Source: Candidatus Hydrogenedentota bacterium (GTDB lineage Bacteria; Hydrogenedentota; Hydrogenedentia; Hydrogenedentales; JAGMZX01). From it: a DNA stretch of 64,000 nucleotides. The translations under genes and the position numbers were made by a program. The notes under the pieces were generated by a model. That model made no database searches. It saw nothing but the letters and a program-made list of their open reading frames with translations, and had not been told where the DNA came from. Each line of letters begins with the position of its first letter. The first letter of the stretch is position 1. Positions 8,840 to 17,921 of this stretch are shown here, in pieces. The stretch is taken from assembly GCA_029556545.1 (NCBI GenBank), contig JAKQEQ010000171.1:1-64000 (forward strand), written 5' to 3'.

Positions 8840-9211
8840 CTATGGTGTCAACAGGGCGCGCACCAGATCCGTCAGCGGGCGCAGGTCCGAGAGGGGTTTG
8901 CGAAAGAGTGCCTTCTCCGTGATCCCGATGGCGCGCAGGTCGTCGGTGAGCCCGTAGCTTAGTGACCCGGTATGAATGAGGAAATGTAATTCGGGCAGAC
9001 GCGCGTGCAGAGCGAGAATGGCGTCGTGGCCGTCCATTCCCGGCAGTCGCATGTCCATGATGCACACCCCGGGCCGGCAGCCGCGGTCCAAGGATGCTAT
9101 GGCCTCTTCGGCGCTTGCGGCGCACAGAACGTTCAAACCGTCATCCTCCAGATACGCGCCCAGCGTGGTACGCACCGTGATTTCATCATCGACGAGTAAC
9201 ACAGTTCTCAT
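8840..9211 (-). CDS. Single-domain response regulator
   Basis: A 123-residue lone receiver: VDDE acidic pocket at 8-10, phospho-acceptor D53 in [11 protein letters not shown], and lysine in FRKPLSDL. No output domain, so it acts as a phosphate shuttle or sink, or by protein contact. It lies 6 nt after the large PAS/GAF kinase and 10 nt before the hybrid kinase on the same strand, which suggests it relays between them. Confidence 0.92.
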   Translation of the reverse strand: MRTVLLVDDEITVRTTLGAYLEDDGLNVLCAASAEEAIASLDRGCRPGVCIMDMRLPGMDGHDAILALHARLPELHFLIHTGSLSYGLTDDLRAIGITEKALFRKPLSDLRPLTDLVRALLTP

Positions 9212-9217
9212 GGCTCG

Positions 9218-12200
9218 CTATCCTTCCGCCCGGAACGGCAGCCGGATAATAAACCGGCTTCCCTCGCCCGGACCCGATTCGACGCTCATCGTGCCTTTGT
9301 GCTGCCGCGTGATGATGAAGTACGACACTGACAGTCCCAAGCCCGTTCCCACGCCGACTTCTTTGGTTGTGAAGAAAGGTTCGAACGCACGTCGGCGGAT
9401 GGTTTCATCCATGCCGGGCCCATTATCCGACACCTCGATACGGAGGTGACGGGGCTCTCTGGCCAGGCGGACGGTGATGACCGGCGCAATGGTTTTGTCC
9501 CGTGTCGCCAAGGCCTGCGCGGCGTTCTTTACCAGGTTCAGTAGAACCTGCTCGATCTTTGTCTTGTCACACTGGACCGGGGGAAGATTCGACTCGAAGT
9601 CCCGAACGATCTGGATGTTTCGGAAATCGTATTGCTTCTTAAGATCATAGTCGTTGGCGGCAAGCCGAAGGACCGTTTCAACGGCCTCACCCAAGTCCAC
9701 GGACGCCATCTGAGATGTACTTCTGCGGCTGAAAGCAAGCATGTCAGAGACGATCCGGGCGGCGCGCGCGCCGTCGGAACGGATTCCTGCGACGAATTCG
9801 AGGATCCCGCGCTCCCGGAGGTACTGGTGCACCAGCCCGAGATCTATGCCGAGCGCCTGCGCCACTTCGACATTCTTGGCCAAGTCCAGCGACGTGCGGC
9901 GTTCAATATTCTGGCAGGCCTGCAGGATGCCGCCAAGCGGATTGTTGATCTCATGGGCCATGCCGGCTGCCAACCCGCCTACCGACATCATCTTTTCGGT
10001 TTGCACCATCATTTCCTCGATTTGCACGCGGCTGGTGACGTCATCAAGCCGGAGCACGGCGCCCTGGGTGCCGTTCGCGATCAGCGGGTATACCATGAGG
10101 TCGTAGAATCGCATGTCTTGTTCCGAATTGCGCGCGCCGAAACGTTCGTTCTCCAGAGCCTGGCCTTCCCGAATAGCGGCGCGCACCTTCTCGAGTTGAC
10201 CCTGCAATTGCGGGAGTACGTCGCCGAAGTCGCGGCCTTTCACATCCGCTTCCTCCATTCCAGTCAGCCGGGCAGCCTCGCGATTCCAGTGGGTGACGGC
10301 GCCGTCGAGGTCGATGCCTACAAGAACGGAGGGCATCGAATTCACCACGTTCTGGAGGTAGGCACGCATGTGTCTTATGGCGTCTTCAGTGCGCCGTCGC
10401 TGAAGTATCCGCCACATGCCCTCCATGAGAAGCGTTAGTTGACGAGTATCGGATTCGTCATAGGGTTCGTCTTTGTTGCCGACACCGGCCACGGCGACAA
10501 TGCGCCCCTCGTCCATCACGGGAATGTTCATGTGCCGCAAGATCGGCACATGACCTTCGGGGAAGCCCTTCTTGAGGGGACTGGGCACTGTATAATCATT
10601 GGTAATCACCGGTCTGCGCTGGCGGACCGCCTCGCCCCAGAGGCCGGTATCTCTTACGGGATAGACGATCGGCTTCTCCTGAACGGTGCATTGCGACATG
10701 GCGCTACGCGACCACGAGTACATGGTCAGCACGCTCTCATCCTCGTTCATAAACGCTAGATAACCAATCTTGCTTTTTGTGAGCCGCACAGCCTCTTCCA
10801 GTGCGAAATCGGTGAGTTCCTTCATGGAAGCCCGGGTCATCTGATTCAGCCTCAGGAGCGCATCCAAACGCTGTTCGTCCAAATATCGCGCTTCTTCCGC
10901 GCGTTTTCGATCCGTAATATCCCGCAATGTCTCCACGGCGCCGATCACATCGCCCTCCGGCCCCCGGATCACCGCGGCCATGAAATACAACCACCGGCCT
11001 GCGTCTCCCAAATTTGGGAAGAAGTCAGTTGCTTCATACGCCCCTTCCACCAGTTCTGACGGTGTTACCTTGCTTCCATACCACTGCCGCATCTGTTCCC
11101 GCTCGCCCTCCAATAACAAGTCCGCCAGGCATGGCCGCTCTGAAGGGTAGAAGGCCCGCCATTGCTGGGAAGTGCCGAGCATCGTTTCAGCCTTGATTCC
11201 CGTGTATTCCTCCAGAGGTCTATTCCATGAAATCACGCTATGGTCGCGATCGATCACAAATTGCGCTACGGGGCTTCCATGCAAAATCGCCTGCAGGCGG
11301 CTTTCGCTCTCCCGCAGGGCTTGTTCCACCCGCGCCCGGTGCTGCACTTCTTCCACAAGCGCCCTGTTGGATTCTTCCACCTCCCGTGTCCTTTGCTGTA
11401 CCCGTTGCTCCAGCCCCCTATTGGCTCGTTCGAGGTCTTCTTGAGCAGCATCCCGGACACGTTCCAGGTGATGCACCACACGCGCGACGCCCGCAATGAT
11501 GGCGCCTATCAGTACGATTCGGATCAAAACAAACACCGAGGTGCCAGATTCCGAGGTGTAGAATCCGGCTTGCTCACCGGCCAGACGCAGCCAGCCCAGC
11601 ACTACGAGCATGATTACGGTTAAGGGAAAGAGCAGGCGCATGATCAGCCCGGCGGCTCCTCCACTTGTGACCAGTTGCATCCAGCCGCGGTTCGTACGCA
11701 TGAAGAGTATGCCCGTTGAAAGTACGAGGAAAGCAGCGGAAGTGTGGATTGCCATCGCTGTGTACCGATGGGTGTATCCTACGAGCGAGGAAACCCCATA
11801 GAGATATCCGGTGAACGGCAGCATGGCGATGCCAAAGGCGGTTAGCGCGAGGAATTCTGAGGGCCGGAACCAGCGAGTATGCCCAAAATCGGCCAGGAGC
11901 AGCGCCAGGCCAAGGAGTACAAAATTCGCCGCGCTATTGGGCGCCATGCGTCCCGGGTGCGAGGTTTGAACGGCGCTTTGGCTGTCGCGGAACAAGGCCT
12001 CGTCTATGCCCAGAGGAATATTGGAGACATATTCCGCGAGCGTGAGCAGGCCAAGCATCAGGGCCAGCAATGCGCAGGCGCGCCCCATCGTGGTCCTGAG
12101 CGGCGTTGTGGGAGGGTCTTCTCGAAGCAGCCACAGTGCGATTCCCGATAGAAGGAATGCAATGGCCGTATTGGCCTTCATTGCAACATAATCTGGCAGG

Positions 12201-12334
12201 ATATTCGTGAGTTCCGTAATGTCGCCGACCCAGCCAATAAGCACCATCCCGCCTACCAGCGCCACAATCATGCCCGCGCCGCGCGATACGATCCGAAAGC
12301 GCTGAATCAGCTTGTCCTGGCTTGCCCTATTCAT
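9218..12334 (-). CDS. Large membrane sensor histidine kinase with PAS-GAF-PAS
   Basis: 1038 residues. The first 290 or so contain about eight hydrophobic segments in a bundle (for example MIVALVGGMVLIGWV, ACALLALMLGLLTLAEYV), then a coiled coil rich in E and R. A PAS domain starts near residue 340 (SRLQAILHGSPVAQFVI), a GAF domain near 500 (FALEEAVRLTKSKIGYLAF) and a second PAS near 665. The HisKA phospho-histidine is in AGMAHEINNPLGG near 790, and the HATPase carries NLVKNAAQAL, SDNGPGM and GTGLGLSV. The membrane domain ligand is unknown. Its ATG overlaps the stop of the upstream receiver-kinase gene by 4 nt. Confidence 0.93.
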   Translation of the reverse strand: MNRASQDKLIQRFRIVSRGAGMIVALVGGMVLIGWVGDITELTNILPDYVAMKANTAIAFLLSGIALWLLREDPPTTPLRTTMGRACALLALMLGLLTLAEYVSNIPLGIDEALFRDSQSAVQTSHPGRMAPNSAANFVLLGLALLLADFGHTRWFRPSEFLALTAFGIAMLPFTGYLYGVSSLVGYTHRYTAMAIHTSAAFLVLSTGILFMRTNRGWMQLVTSGGAAGLIMRLLFPLTVIMLVVLGWLRLAGEQAGFYTSESGTSVFVLIRIVLIGAIIAGVARVVHHLERVRDAAQEDLERANRGLEQRVQQRTREVEESNRALVEEVQHRARVEQALRESESRLQAILHGSPVAQFVIDRDHSVISWNRPLEEYTGIKAETMLGTSQQWRAFYPSERPCLADLLLEGEREQMRQWYGSKVTPSELVEGAYEATDFFPNLGDAGRWLYFMAAVIRGPEGDVIGAVETLRDITDRKRAEEARYLDEQRLDALLRLNQMTRASMKELTDFALEEAVRLTKSKIGYLAFMNEDESVLTMYSWSRSAMSQCTVQEKPIVYPVRDTGLWGEAVRQRRPVITNDYTVPSPLKKGFPEGHVPILRHMNIPVMDEGRIVAVAGVGNKDEPYDESDTRQLTLLMEGMWRILQRRRTEDAIRHMRAYLQNVVNSMPSVLVGIDLDGAVTHWNREAARLTGMEEADVKGRDFGDVLPQLQGQLEKVRAAIREGQALENERFGARNSEQDMRFYDLMVYPLIANGTQGAVLRLDDVTSRVQIEEMMVQTEKMMSVGGLAAGMAHEINNPLGGILQACQNIERRTSLDLAKNVEVAQALGIDLGLVHQYLRERGILEFVAGIRSDGARAARIVSDMLAFSRRSTSQMASVDLGEAVETVLRLAANDYDLKKQYDFRNIQIVRDFESNLPPVQCDKTKIEQVLLNLVKNAAQALATRDKTIAPVITVRLAREPRHLRIEVSDNGPGMDETIRRRAFEPFFTTKEVGVGTGLGLSVSYFIITRQHKGTMSVESGPGEGSRFIIRLPFRAEG

Positions 12335-13566
12335 TCCGGACCTCCTGAGGCGATCTCCGGCGCTTTGTCCACCGAAGACGTCTCCCCATGTTGGCTCGAT
12401 CCTTCAACTGCCGGGCGCTGGGTATCTGGGGACCGGGGCATTACGGGAAGAGTAAAATGAAAGCAGGATCCGCGTCCCTCTTCGCTTTCAAATCCCACCG
12501 TGCCGCCATGCATCTCGACAAAATCCTTCACGATGGCCAATCCAAGACCGATCCCTCGTTTTCTGAATTCATAGTATCCGGAGGAGTGATGCATGACATC
12601 GAGGGTTGCGAAGAGCCGCTCAAACATGTGCGGTTTGTCCGCGTTCGAGATGCCTATGCCCGGGTCCTTCACGGACACCCGTATCGCACCTGAACCCTCC
12701 CGGCATACGCGGACCTCTATATTTCGGCCGTCGGGGGTAAACTTTATGGCGTTCATCAACAGATTGGCCAGAGCATCGCTGATCTTGCCCCGGTCTACTG
12801 AGATCTCCGGAAGGTTGGGTTCGATCTCGGCCTGGATCCGCTGTGACCGAAGCCCGGCGAAGGGTGCAACGCCGCTCATAGTGTCATGAACGAGAACGCC
12901 CAAATCCGAGCATTCGCGTTGGAGTTCCTTATCGTACTTGTCCTCCCGGCTCGCTTTTAGTACTTCCTCGACGATGCGCCAGAGCCGCTGCGCAGCGGCG
13001 GACAGCCCGTCCACTATTTCCTGGACTTCCTGACTTTGCTGCGCCTTGAGCGAAAACAAGATCTCAAGGTTCAGAAAGATGAGGGACAGCGGGCTCCGCA
13101 ATTCATGCGAAGTCATCGTGATAAACGCGGATTTCAATTGATCGAGTTCGCGGAGCTTTGCCGCAATGGCCGCCTGAACCTGAGCCTCCGTCTGCAAGTG
13201 AATCAGCCGTTCCGCGGAATGCATACGAACAAGCAGCTCTTCCATATCCAACGGTTTCGTCATGAAATCGTCCGCGCCGGCTGACATGCCCGCCACAAAA
13301 TTCTCCTTGCCCGACCGGGACGTCATGAGGACAATAAACACGTAATGGCCCCGGTTGAGGAGCCGGGTTCGTCGGCAGACTTCCAGACCGTCCAAGCCCG
13401 GCATCATCCAATCCACCAGTAGCGTATCCAGCGACGGGTCCTCCTCTATCATCCTCAGCGCCTCCTCCCCGTCGCCGGCCAATCGGACTTCATGTCCCCA
13501 CGCTTCAAGCTGGCGCTTGAGCAAAATCCGAATTACAGAATCATCATCCGCGATAAGGATCTTCAT
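12331..13566 (-). CDS. Receiver-histidine kinase fusion
   Basis: 411 residues: receiver at 2-120 (ADDD, D52 in VDWMMPGLDG, lysine in FMTKPLD), short coil, HisKA with H154 in MTSHELRSPLS, and a HATPase with NLLMNAIKFT, VKDPGIGIS and GIGLGLAIV. Relatives usually have DxGxGI, so the alanine-free KDPGIGI form is a mild deviation. The start is ATG 13566 because GAGGA lies 10 nt upstream; a GTG at 13593 has no ribosome site. First gene of the minus-strand signalling run, overlapping the next gene by 4 nt. Confidence 0.92.
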   Translation of the reverse strand: MKILIADDDSVIRILLKRQLEAWGHEVRLAGDGEEALRMIEEDPSLDTLLVDWMMPGLDGLEVCRRTRLLNRGHYVFIVLMTSRSGKENFVAGMSAGADDFMTKPLDMEELLVRMHSAERLIHLQTEAQVQAAIAAKLRELDQLKSAFITMTSHELRSPLSLIFLNLEILFSLKAQQSQEVQEIVDGLSAAAQRLWRIVEEVLKASREDKYDKELQRECSDLGVLVHDTMSGVAPFAGLRSQRIQAEIEPNLPEISVDRGKISDALANLLMNAIKFTPDGRNIEVRVCREGSGAIRVSVKDPGIGISNADKPHMFERLFATLDVMHHSSGYYEFRKRGIGLGLAIVKDFVEMHGGTVGFESEEGRGSCFHFTLPVMPRSPDTQRPAVEGSSQHGETSSVDKAPEIASGGPE

Positions 13567-14070
13567 GGCCGCAAAATCCTCAATAGAAACCACATTGCAC
13601 TACCCCGTTGCCCTCACATCCTCACTATAGCCCCCCCGACTCCATTTGGCAAGACGTTGAAATCCATATTGGTTATTAGATCATGGATGAGCGATAGATG
13701 CAACGATGCGCAAGCAGGGGAAGAGCGTCAATTGGCGGGCGTGGGGCCTTCTGTTCGCAGTACAGCGCGGAGCCGCTTTCATGATTCGCTGTGCCGCTCT
13801 TGCCCGAAATTGCTCCCGATTGCGTCCATAGGCCGCCTCCGAATGCAACACCTCGTGCAACATCTCGGTGGCCTGGCCCGGCGTCCAGGGAGGGCATCGC
13901 TCCGCCGCTCGGCCCGTTATTCGATGATGGAGCCCGAACCCACGCGTAGCATAGAGACAACGCTTGAGGAAACGCCGCGAAATCCGAGCCGCCGTGACGT
14001 GGAAGAGTCTTTCCGTGAACTTGCCGACCGTTGCTTTACGCAAGCCGGCGTGCGGTTCTATACTTGGCGC
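13567..14070. other. Gap between signalling island and GNAT gene
   Basis: About 500 nt without a gene I can name. Long frames stay open on both strands, which is expected at this base composition. One minus-strand frame (around 13950-13800) reads PPWTPGQATEMLHEVLHSEA and could be the tail of a decayed gene, but it has no start signal or family match I can defend. A promoter for the GNAT gene lies at its right end. Confidence 0.3.
14035..14064 (+). promoter_or_regulatory. Promoter giving a possibly leaderless GNAT transcript
   Basis: TTTACG (14035-14040) and TATACT (14059-14064) with an 18-nt spacer. The ATG of the GNAT gene is 7 nt beyond the -10, where transcription normally starts, and there is no Shine-Dalgarno sequence in between, so the mRNA may begin at the start codon. 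Confidence 0.5.
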
Positions 14071-14571
14071 ATGCCCGAGCCTGCAATCGAAATTCGACGG
14101 GGATACGTTCCGGGCGCCATTGGCCGCGTGGTCGAGCTCTCCGGCACGTATTATCATGACCACTGGGGATTCGGCCTGTTCTTCGAGGCGAAGGTGGCCG
14201 CGGACCTGGCCGAATTTCTTTCCCGATACGACCCGGCCCGCGACGGATTCTGGACCGCGTGGGTGTACGGGCGCATCGAAGGGCATATCTCGATTGATGG
14301 ACGGTATGCCGCGGACCAAGGCGCGCACCTCCGCTATTTCATTGTCTCGGATGTGCTGCGGGGCCACGGCATCGGAAACCGACTTATGGAGACCGCCATG
14401 GATTTCTGCCGCGAGGCAGGTCATAAGCGGGTCTTTCTTTGGACATTTGAGGGACTGCACGCGGCCCGACACCTCTACGAGAAACACGGATTCCGACTCG
14501 TCGAACAGCGACTGGGCTCGCAATGGGGCAAGGAAGTCACGGAACAGCAATTGGTGCGGGCTGTGGCCTGA
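14071..14571 (+). CDS. GNAT family N-acetyltransferase
   Basis: 166 residues with the acetyl-CoA binding motif A VSDVLRGHGIGNRLME (R97-x-x-G-x-G102) and the C-terminal strand ARHLYEKHGFRLVEQR typical of GNAT enzymes. It transfers an acetyl group from acetyl-CoA to an unknown amine. The opening MPEPAIEIRRGYVPGAIGRVVEL is the common first strand of one GNAT subgroup often fused to MarR regulators; here it is single. The start ATG 14071 has no ribosome site but stands directly after a good -10. It is followed after 124 nt by a methyltransferase gene. Confidence 0.9.
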   Translation: MPEPAIEIRRGYVPGAIGRVVELSGTYYHDHWGFGLFFEAKVAADLAEFLSRYDPARDGFWTAWVYGRIEGHISIDGRYAADQGAHLRYFIVSDVLRGHGIGNRLMETAMDFCREAGHKRVFLWTFEGLHAARHLYEKHGFRLVEQRLGSQWGKEVTEQQLVRAVA

Positions 14572-14695
14572 AGGCGTTGCGGATTGTCCGGATTCGCCGG
14601 CGCCCCCGTATTCCGCGCTCGTTCAACGTCTCGCTGTTGCACGCGCCGCGAATTACGGTTATGCTGGTTTGAAATCGGTAAAGGGGAGTGGTCCG

Positions 14696-15382
14696 GTGGG
14701 CAAGGGCCCAAGAGCGTTGCAGCGCAATCTGCGAACAAGACCTGCGGTGTTCTCCGCCCGTGAAGCCAACCGGCGGTACTTCCGGCACGCCTATCGCACC
14801 GGAGAACACGGCTGGGCGGTCGAGGAGCCGTCTCCCTATGCCGTGGATTTCCTGCGCCGACTCAGCAGCGTTACACCGGGCGGCGTCGTGTTGGACGTGG
14901 GCTGCGGCGAAGGCCGACACGCCATAGCCGCCGCCCGCCTCGGTTTCCGCGTTATCGGCATAGACTATGAGCCGCTCGCGTTGCGGCGGGCGCGACGTTT
15001 CGCCAAGGCAAACCGCATCAAGGAGATCGCGTTTCGCGTCGCGGACGTACTTGACCTGCCGTTTCCGAACGCAAGTTACGATGTCGTTCTGGATTACGGC
15101 TGCTTGCACCATCAAAAGAAGACCGACTGGCCGAGGTATAGGGGGAGTATTCTCCGAGTCCTGAAGCCGCGGGGCTATTACGTGCTTTCAGTGTTCAGTC
15201 CCCGATTTCGTCTGTTCCAAGGCGCGACCAGGAGCTGGCACATCGCATACGGCGCTTACAGGCGATGCTTTGCACAAGAGGAAATCCGCAAGCAGTTCGC
15301 CGCCGACTTCACCATCATCAAGATGATTGAAGAGAAGCGCGGCGGCTTCTGGCATGTCCTGATGCAGAGGCGTTGCGGCTAA
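14696..15382 (+). CDS. Class I SAM-dependent methyltransferase
   Basis: 228 residues starting at GTG 14696, with AAGGGGAG about 8 nt upstream. Motif I is VLDVGCGEG at 65-73, the acidic end of strand 2 is GIDYEP, motif II/III appear as VADVLDLPFPNASYD and ILRVLKPRGYYVLSV. This is the TehB/UbiE-like seven-strand fold. The N-terminal 35 basic residues precede the fold, and the substrate cannot be inferred. Close to the GNAT gene on the same strand but with a 124-nt gap, so probably separately started. Confidence 0.88.
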   Translation: MGKGPRALQRNLRTRPAVFSAREANRRYFRHAYRTGEHGWAVEEPSPYAVDFLRRLSSVTPGGVVLDVGCGEGRHAIAAARLGFRVIGIDYEPLALRRARRFAKANRIKEIAFRVADVLDLPFPNASYDVVLDYGCLHHQKKTDWPRYRGSILRVLKPRGYYVLSVFSPRFRLFQGATRSWHIAYGAYRRCFAQEEIRKQFAADFTIIKMIEEKRGGFWHVLMQRRCG

Positions 15383-15453
15383 GTGAGTGCGGAAACCGCT
15401 TACCTTATCCTCGCTCGGTTCGCTGATCCATGCCATGGCAGAAACGTCTTCGC

Positions 15454-15508
15454 GTGGCATGGGCATCTTGTCCATGTTCCTCAATCACGGGTGGGACGCC
15501 CGTGCCAC
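15454..15508. repeat. Imperfect inverted repeat, intergenic
   Basis: GTGGCATGGGC (15454-15464) and GCCCGTGCCAC (15498-15508) are inverted copies with one mismatch around a 33-nt loop. They sit in a non-coding stretch between the methyltransferase and the convergent HEAT-repeat gene. It may serve as a bidirectional terminator or be a REP-type interspersed repeat. Confidence 0.55.
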
Positions 15509-15532
15509 GATGGGGCCTGTCCCCGTCTTCCC

Positions 15533-15556
15533 GAGCTCCGCAATCCGCAGTCCGCA
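15533..15556. repeat. Short run of TTCCGCA-type heptads
   Basis: Three consecutive 7-nt units of the form (C/A)(A/G)TCCGC, the reverse complement of TGCGGA-type heptads that flank the four-helix-bundle gene at 21.0-21.5 kb. Here the heptads stand alone next to the inverted repeat, without a gene. Confidence 0.5.
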
Positions 15557-15569
15557 ACCCCCAATCAAC

Positions 15570-17885
15570 TCATTTCACCAGCACGCGGAGTTCGTCGATG
15601 GACCACCAGAAGCCGTCGTCGGCGCGGCCGGTCTGCACGATCTTGAGGTAGCGGGCGGTCACGGGCGGGAACTTCACTTCGAGGACGGGCCCGCTGCCGT
15701 CGCCTTGGGCCACGGGGTCGCCGGGGGCGGCCTCGTCGGTGTATGCGTAGACTTCGTAGGCGCGGGGATAGTCCTTGGACGAGCGCGACGTGTCGAGCAC
15801 GATGCCGGCAATCTCCGCCGGGTGGGTCATATCGATCACGAACCATTCGCCGCCGGCCTGCTGCGTGCCCGAGGTCCAGCGCGTGTCCACGTTTTTGTCC
15901 AGCGCCTGACGGAGCATTTCGAGGTTCGACGACGCGCTGAGTTCGTAGAAGTTGGCGCGGATACGCTCGGCGGCGACGGCGGCCTCGGTTCGCACGGCCT
16001 CGTCATCGAGATAGCGTTCGACGATTTCGAGGGCCTTGGGATCGGCCAGGTCCGAGAGTCCCGACAGGATGCGCCGCTTCGCGCTGGCGTTCGAGGCGAG
16101 CTGCAGCGCCTGTTCGTACAGGGCCGCGGTCTCGGCCGCCGGGCGGTCACTGGGCAGTCGAAGCATGCGCACGTACCCGTCGAGCGCCTTCGAGCGGAAC
16201 CGGTCCACGTCCGAATTCCGCGCGATGTCGATGAGGTCCGCCAGGGGCGCGGCGTCGGGCCAACTGCTGAGCGCGCTGACGGCGGCGTAGGCGATGTCCT
16301 CGTTCGAATGCTTGACCGCCGCGCGCAGCGTGTCCAGCGTCGCGGGGTCGCCAATCTCGCCCAGCGCCAGCAAGATCGCGGCTTTGAGACTGGGCGCCTC
16401 CGCCTTGTCCAGCGCCGCAACAACCGGCGCGGCCGCGTCCTCAGGCGCGCCCGCCTTGCGCGCGACCTGCACCACCGTCCGCGTCATCGCGCTCCGCAGT
16501 TCGTCCGGGCACTCCAGCAGCAGATCCGTCATCCTGGGCAAATCGGCGAACGCGGCGGTCCCGGCCAGCGCCTTGACCGCCGCCTCCCGGACGGCGGCGT
16601 CGTCATCGCCGACGCGCGCGACGAGCAGGTCGAGCGCGCCGGGTGTGGCGCGTTCGGCCACGGCGCGTATCAATTCGACGCGCACGGCTGCTTCCGCCCG
16701 CGAGAGTTCGTCGAGGATCGCCGCGTCGACCGCTTCCCCGGGGAGCCGGTAAAGACTGCTTCTCGCCATGCGCTGCTCTTCGCCCTTGGATTCCGCCGCA
16801 ACGCGGGCCAGCGCCGGCACGGAACTCGCGTCGCCGAAGACGCCGAGGCCCTCGAGTGCGGCGGCGCGCACGGCCTCGTGCTCGCTCGCGAGCGCCTTGG
16901 TCACGGCGGGCAGCGCGAAACGATCGCCCCGGTCCACGAGCGCCTTGATCAGGAGCGCCTCGTTCTCCGGCGGCAAGGATTCCGTTTCCAGGAGTTCGAC
17001 GAAGAACCGCGTCGCGGGCGTGCCGGGGATCGCGCGGACGTGGTGCATCGCCTGGAGCACGATTTCGAAGTCGGCCTCGGTCAGCATGATCATCAGGAGA
17101 CGCGCCGCCGACCGCGGGTCCGCCGTGATCCACCCCTGCGCCGCGGCCATAAATTGCGCCTTCGGCTCGGGCGCGTGGTGTATGGCGCGGAACATCTCGC
17201 GGGCGGAGTCGACGTGGCCCGCCGCGAGTTCCGCCCACGCCACCGCGAGATAGGCGTCCACGACGGTCTTGTGCAGCCCCTCGACCTCGTCGAGCATGAC
17301 CAGCATCAGTTCGCGCGCGGCGTCCGTCGTGCCGATGGCGCCAAGTGCGAGCGCCGCCGCCTTCGCGACCTCGAGGTCCTCGTCGCGCAGACACGCGGCC
17401 AGCGGCTGCATCGCCGGCTCGCACTTACGCACGCGCAGCGAATTGATGATCCCGATCTTGAGTTTCCCGGCGGTCTTCCCCATCGCTTCGATGAGCGCCC
17501 GGTCCACCGCCTCGCCGGGCATCGCCTCGATAGCGTACCGCGCGACGTGGCTCAGTTGTTCATCAAGCAGGAGCGGCGAGATCGCGGGCAGTTGTTCTTC
17601 CGTGCCGATGACGTAGAGTTGCCGGCACGCGAATAATTTGCCGTCGAACGTGGTGTCGCCATCGAGCAGCGCCGCGAAGCGGTTCGCGAGGTCGCGGCGG
17701 GCCTCGGTGTCGCCGTGGGATGCCATGACGCGGTCGACCAGGAACTGCAGCGGAGCGGCGTCCTGCCCGAGTTCATACGTCCGGACCGCCTCGAATGCTC
17801 GGTCAATTGTGATCGGTGTTTCCTGCGCCGCAAGGCCACTCGTCACGAGCGCCGCCACTAGAACAAACGCGTACCAGCGTTTCAT
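15570..17885 (-). CDS. Exported HEAT-repeat protein with C-terminal discoidin-like domain
   Basis: 771 residues. A signal peptide (KRWYAFVLVAALVTSGLAAQ) is followed by some fifteen degenerate HEAT-type helix pairs up to about residue 620, recognisable by repeats such as DEDLEVAKAAALALGAIG and SEHEAVRAAALEGLGVFG. The last 130 residues form an F5/8 type C (discoidin) domain: LDKNVDTRWTSGTQQAGGEW, then FPPVTARYLKIVQTG and WSIDELRVL. Such domains bind sugars or surfaces. A role as an extracellular or periplasmic scaffold is inferred. GAGGAG lies 8 nt before the ATG. It follows the oxidoreductase gene on the same strand by 36 nt, so both may act on exported carbohydrate. Confidence 0.88.
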   Translation of the reverse strand: MKRWYAFVLVAALVTSGLAAQETPITIDRAFEAVRTYELGQDAAPLQFLVDRVMASHGDTEARRDLANRFAALLDGDTTFDGKLFACRQLYVIGTEEQLPAISPLLLDEQLSHVARYAIEAMPGEAVDRALIEAMGKTAGKLKIGIINSLRVRKCEPAMQPLAACLRDEDLEVAKAAALALGAIGTTDAARELMLVMLDEVEGLHKTVVDAYLAVAWAELAAGHVDSAREMFRAIHHAPEPKAQFMAAAQGWITADPRSAARLLMIMLTEADFEIVLQAMHHVRAIPGTPATRFFVELLETESLPPENEALLIKALVDRGDRFALPAVTKALASEHEAVRAAALEGLGVFGDASSVPALARVAAESKGEEQRMARSSLYRLPGEAVDAAILDELSRAEAAVRVELIRAVAERATPGALDLLVARVGDDDAAVREAAVKALAGTAAFADLPRMTDLLLECPDELRSAMTRTVVQVARKAGAPEDAAAPVVAALDKAEAPSLKAAILLALGEIGDPATLDTLRAAVKHSNEDIAYAAVSALSSWPDAAPLADLIDIARNSDVDRFRSKALDGYVRMLRLPSDRPAAETAALYEQALQLASNASAKRRILSGLSDLADPKALEIVERYLDDEAVRTEAAVAAERIRANFYELSASSNLEMLRQALDKNVDTRWTSGTQQAGGEWFVIDMTHPAEIAGIVLDTSRSSKDYPRAYEVYAYTDEAAPGDPVAQGDGSGPVLEVKFPPVTARYLKIVQTGRADDGFWWSIDELRVLVK

Positions 17886-17921
17886 TGCTTTTTCTCCTCG
17901 TATCTCTGTGCCTTGCAGAAC

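Noticed and set aside
13681-14550. A 289-codon minus-strand frame opposite the GNAT gene
   Set aside because: Overlaps the GNAT motif region entirely and has no recognisable motif; only its non-overlapping tail near 13.8-13.95 kb remains undecided.
15387-17636. A 749-codon open frame on the plus strand opposite the HEAT-repeat gene
   Set aside because: It mirrors the minus-strand gene, is rich in arginine and histidine, has no start signal, and shows no domain; it is a shadow caused by high GC.
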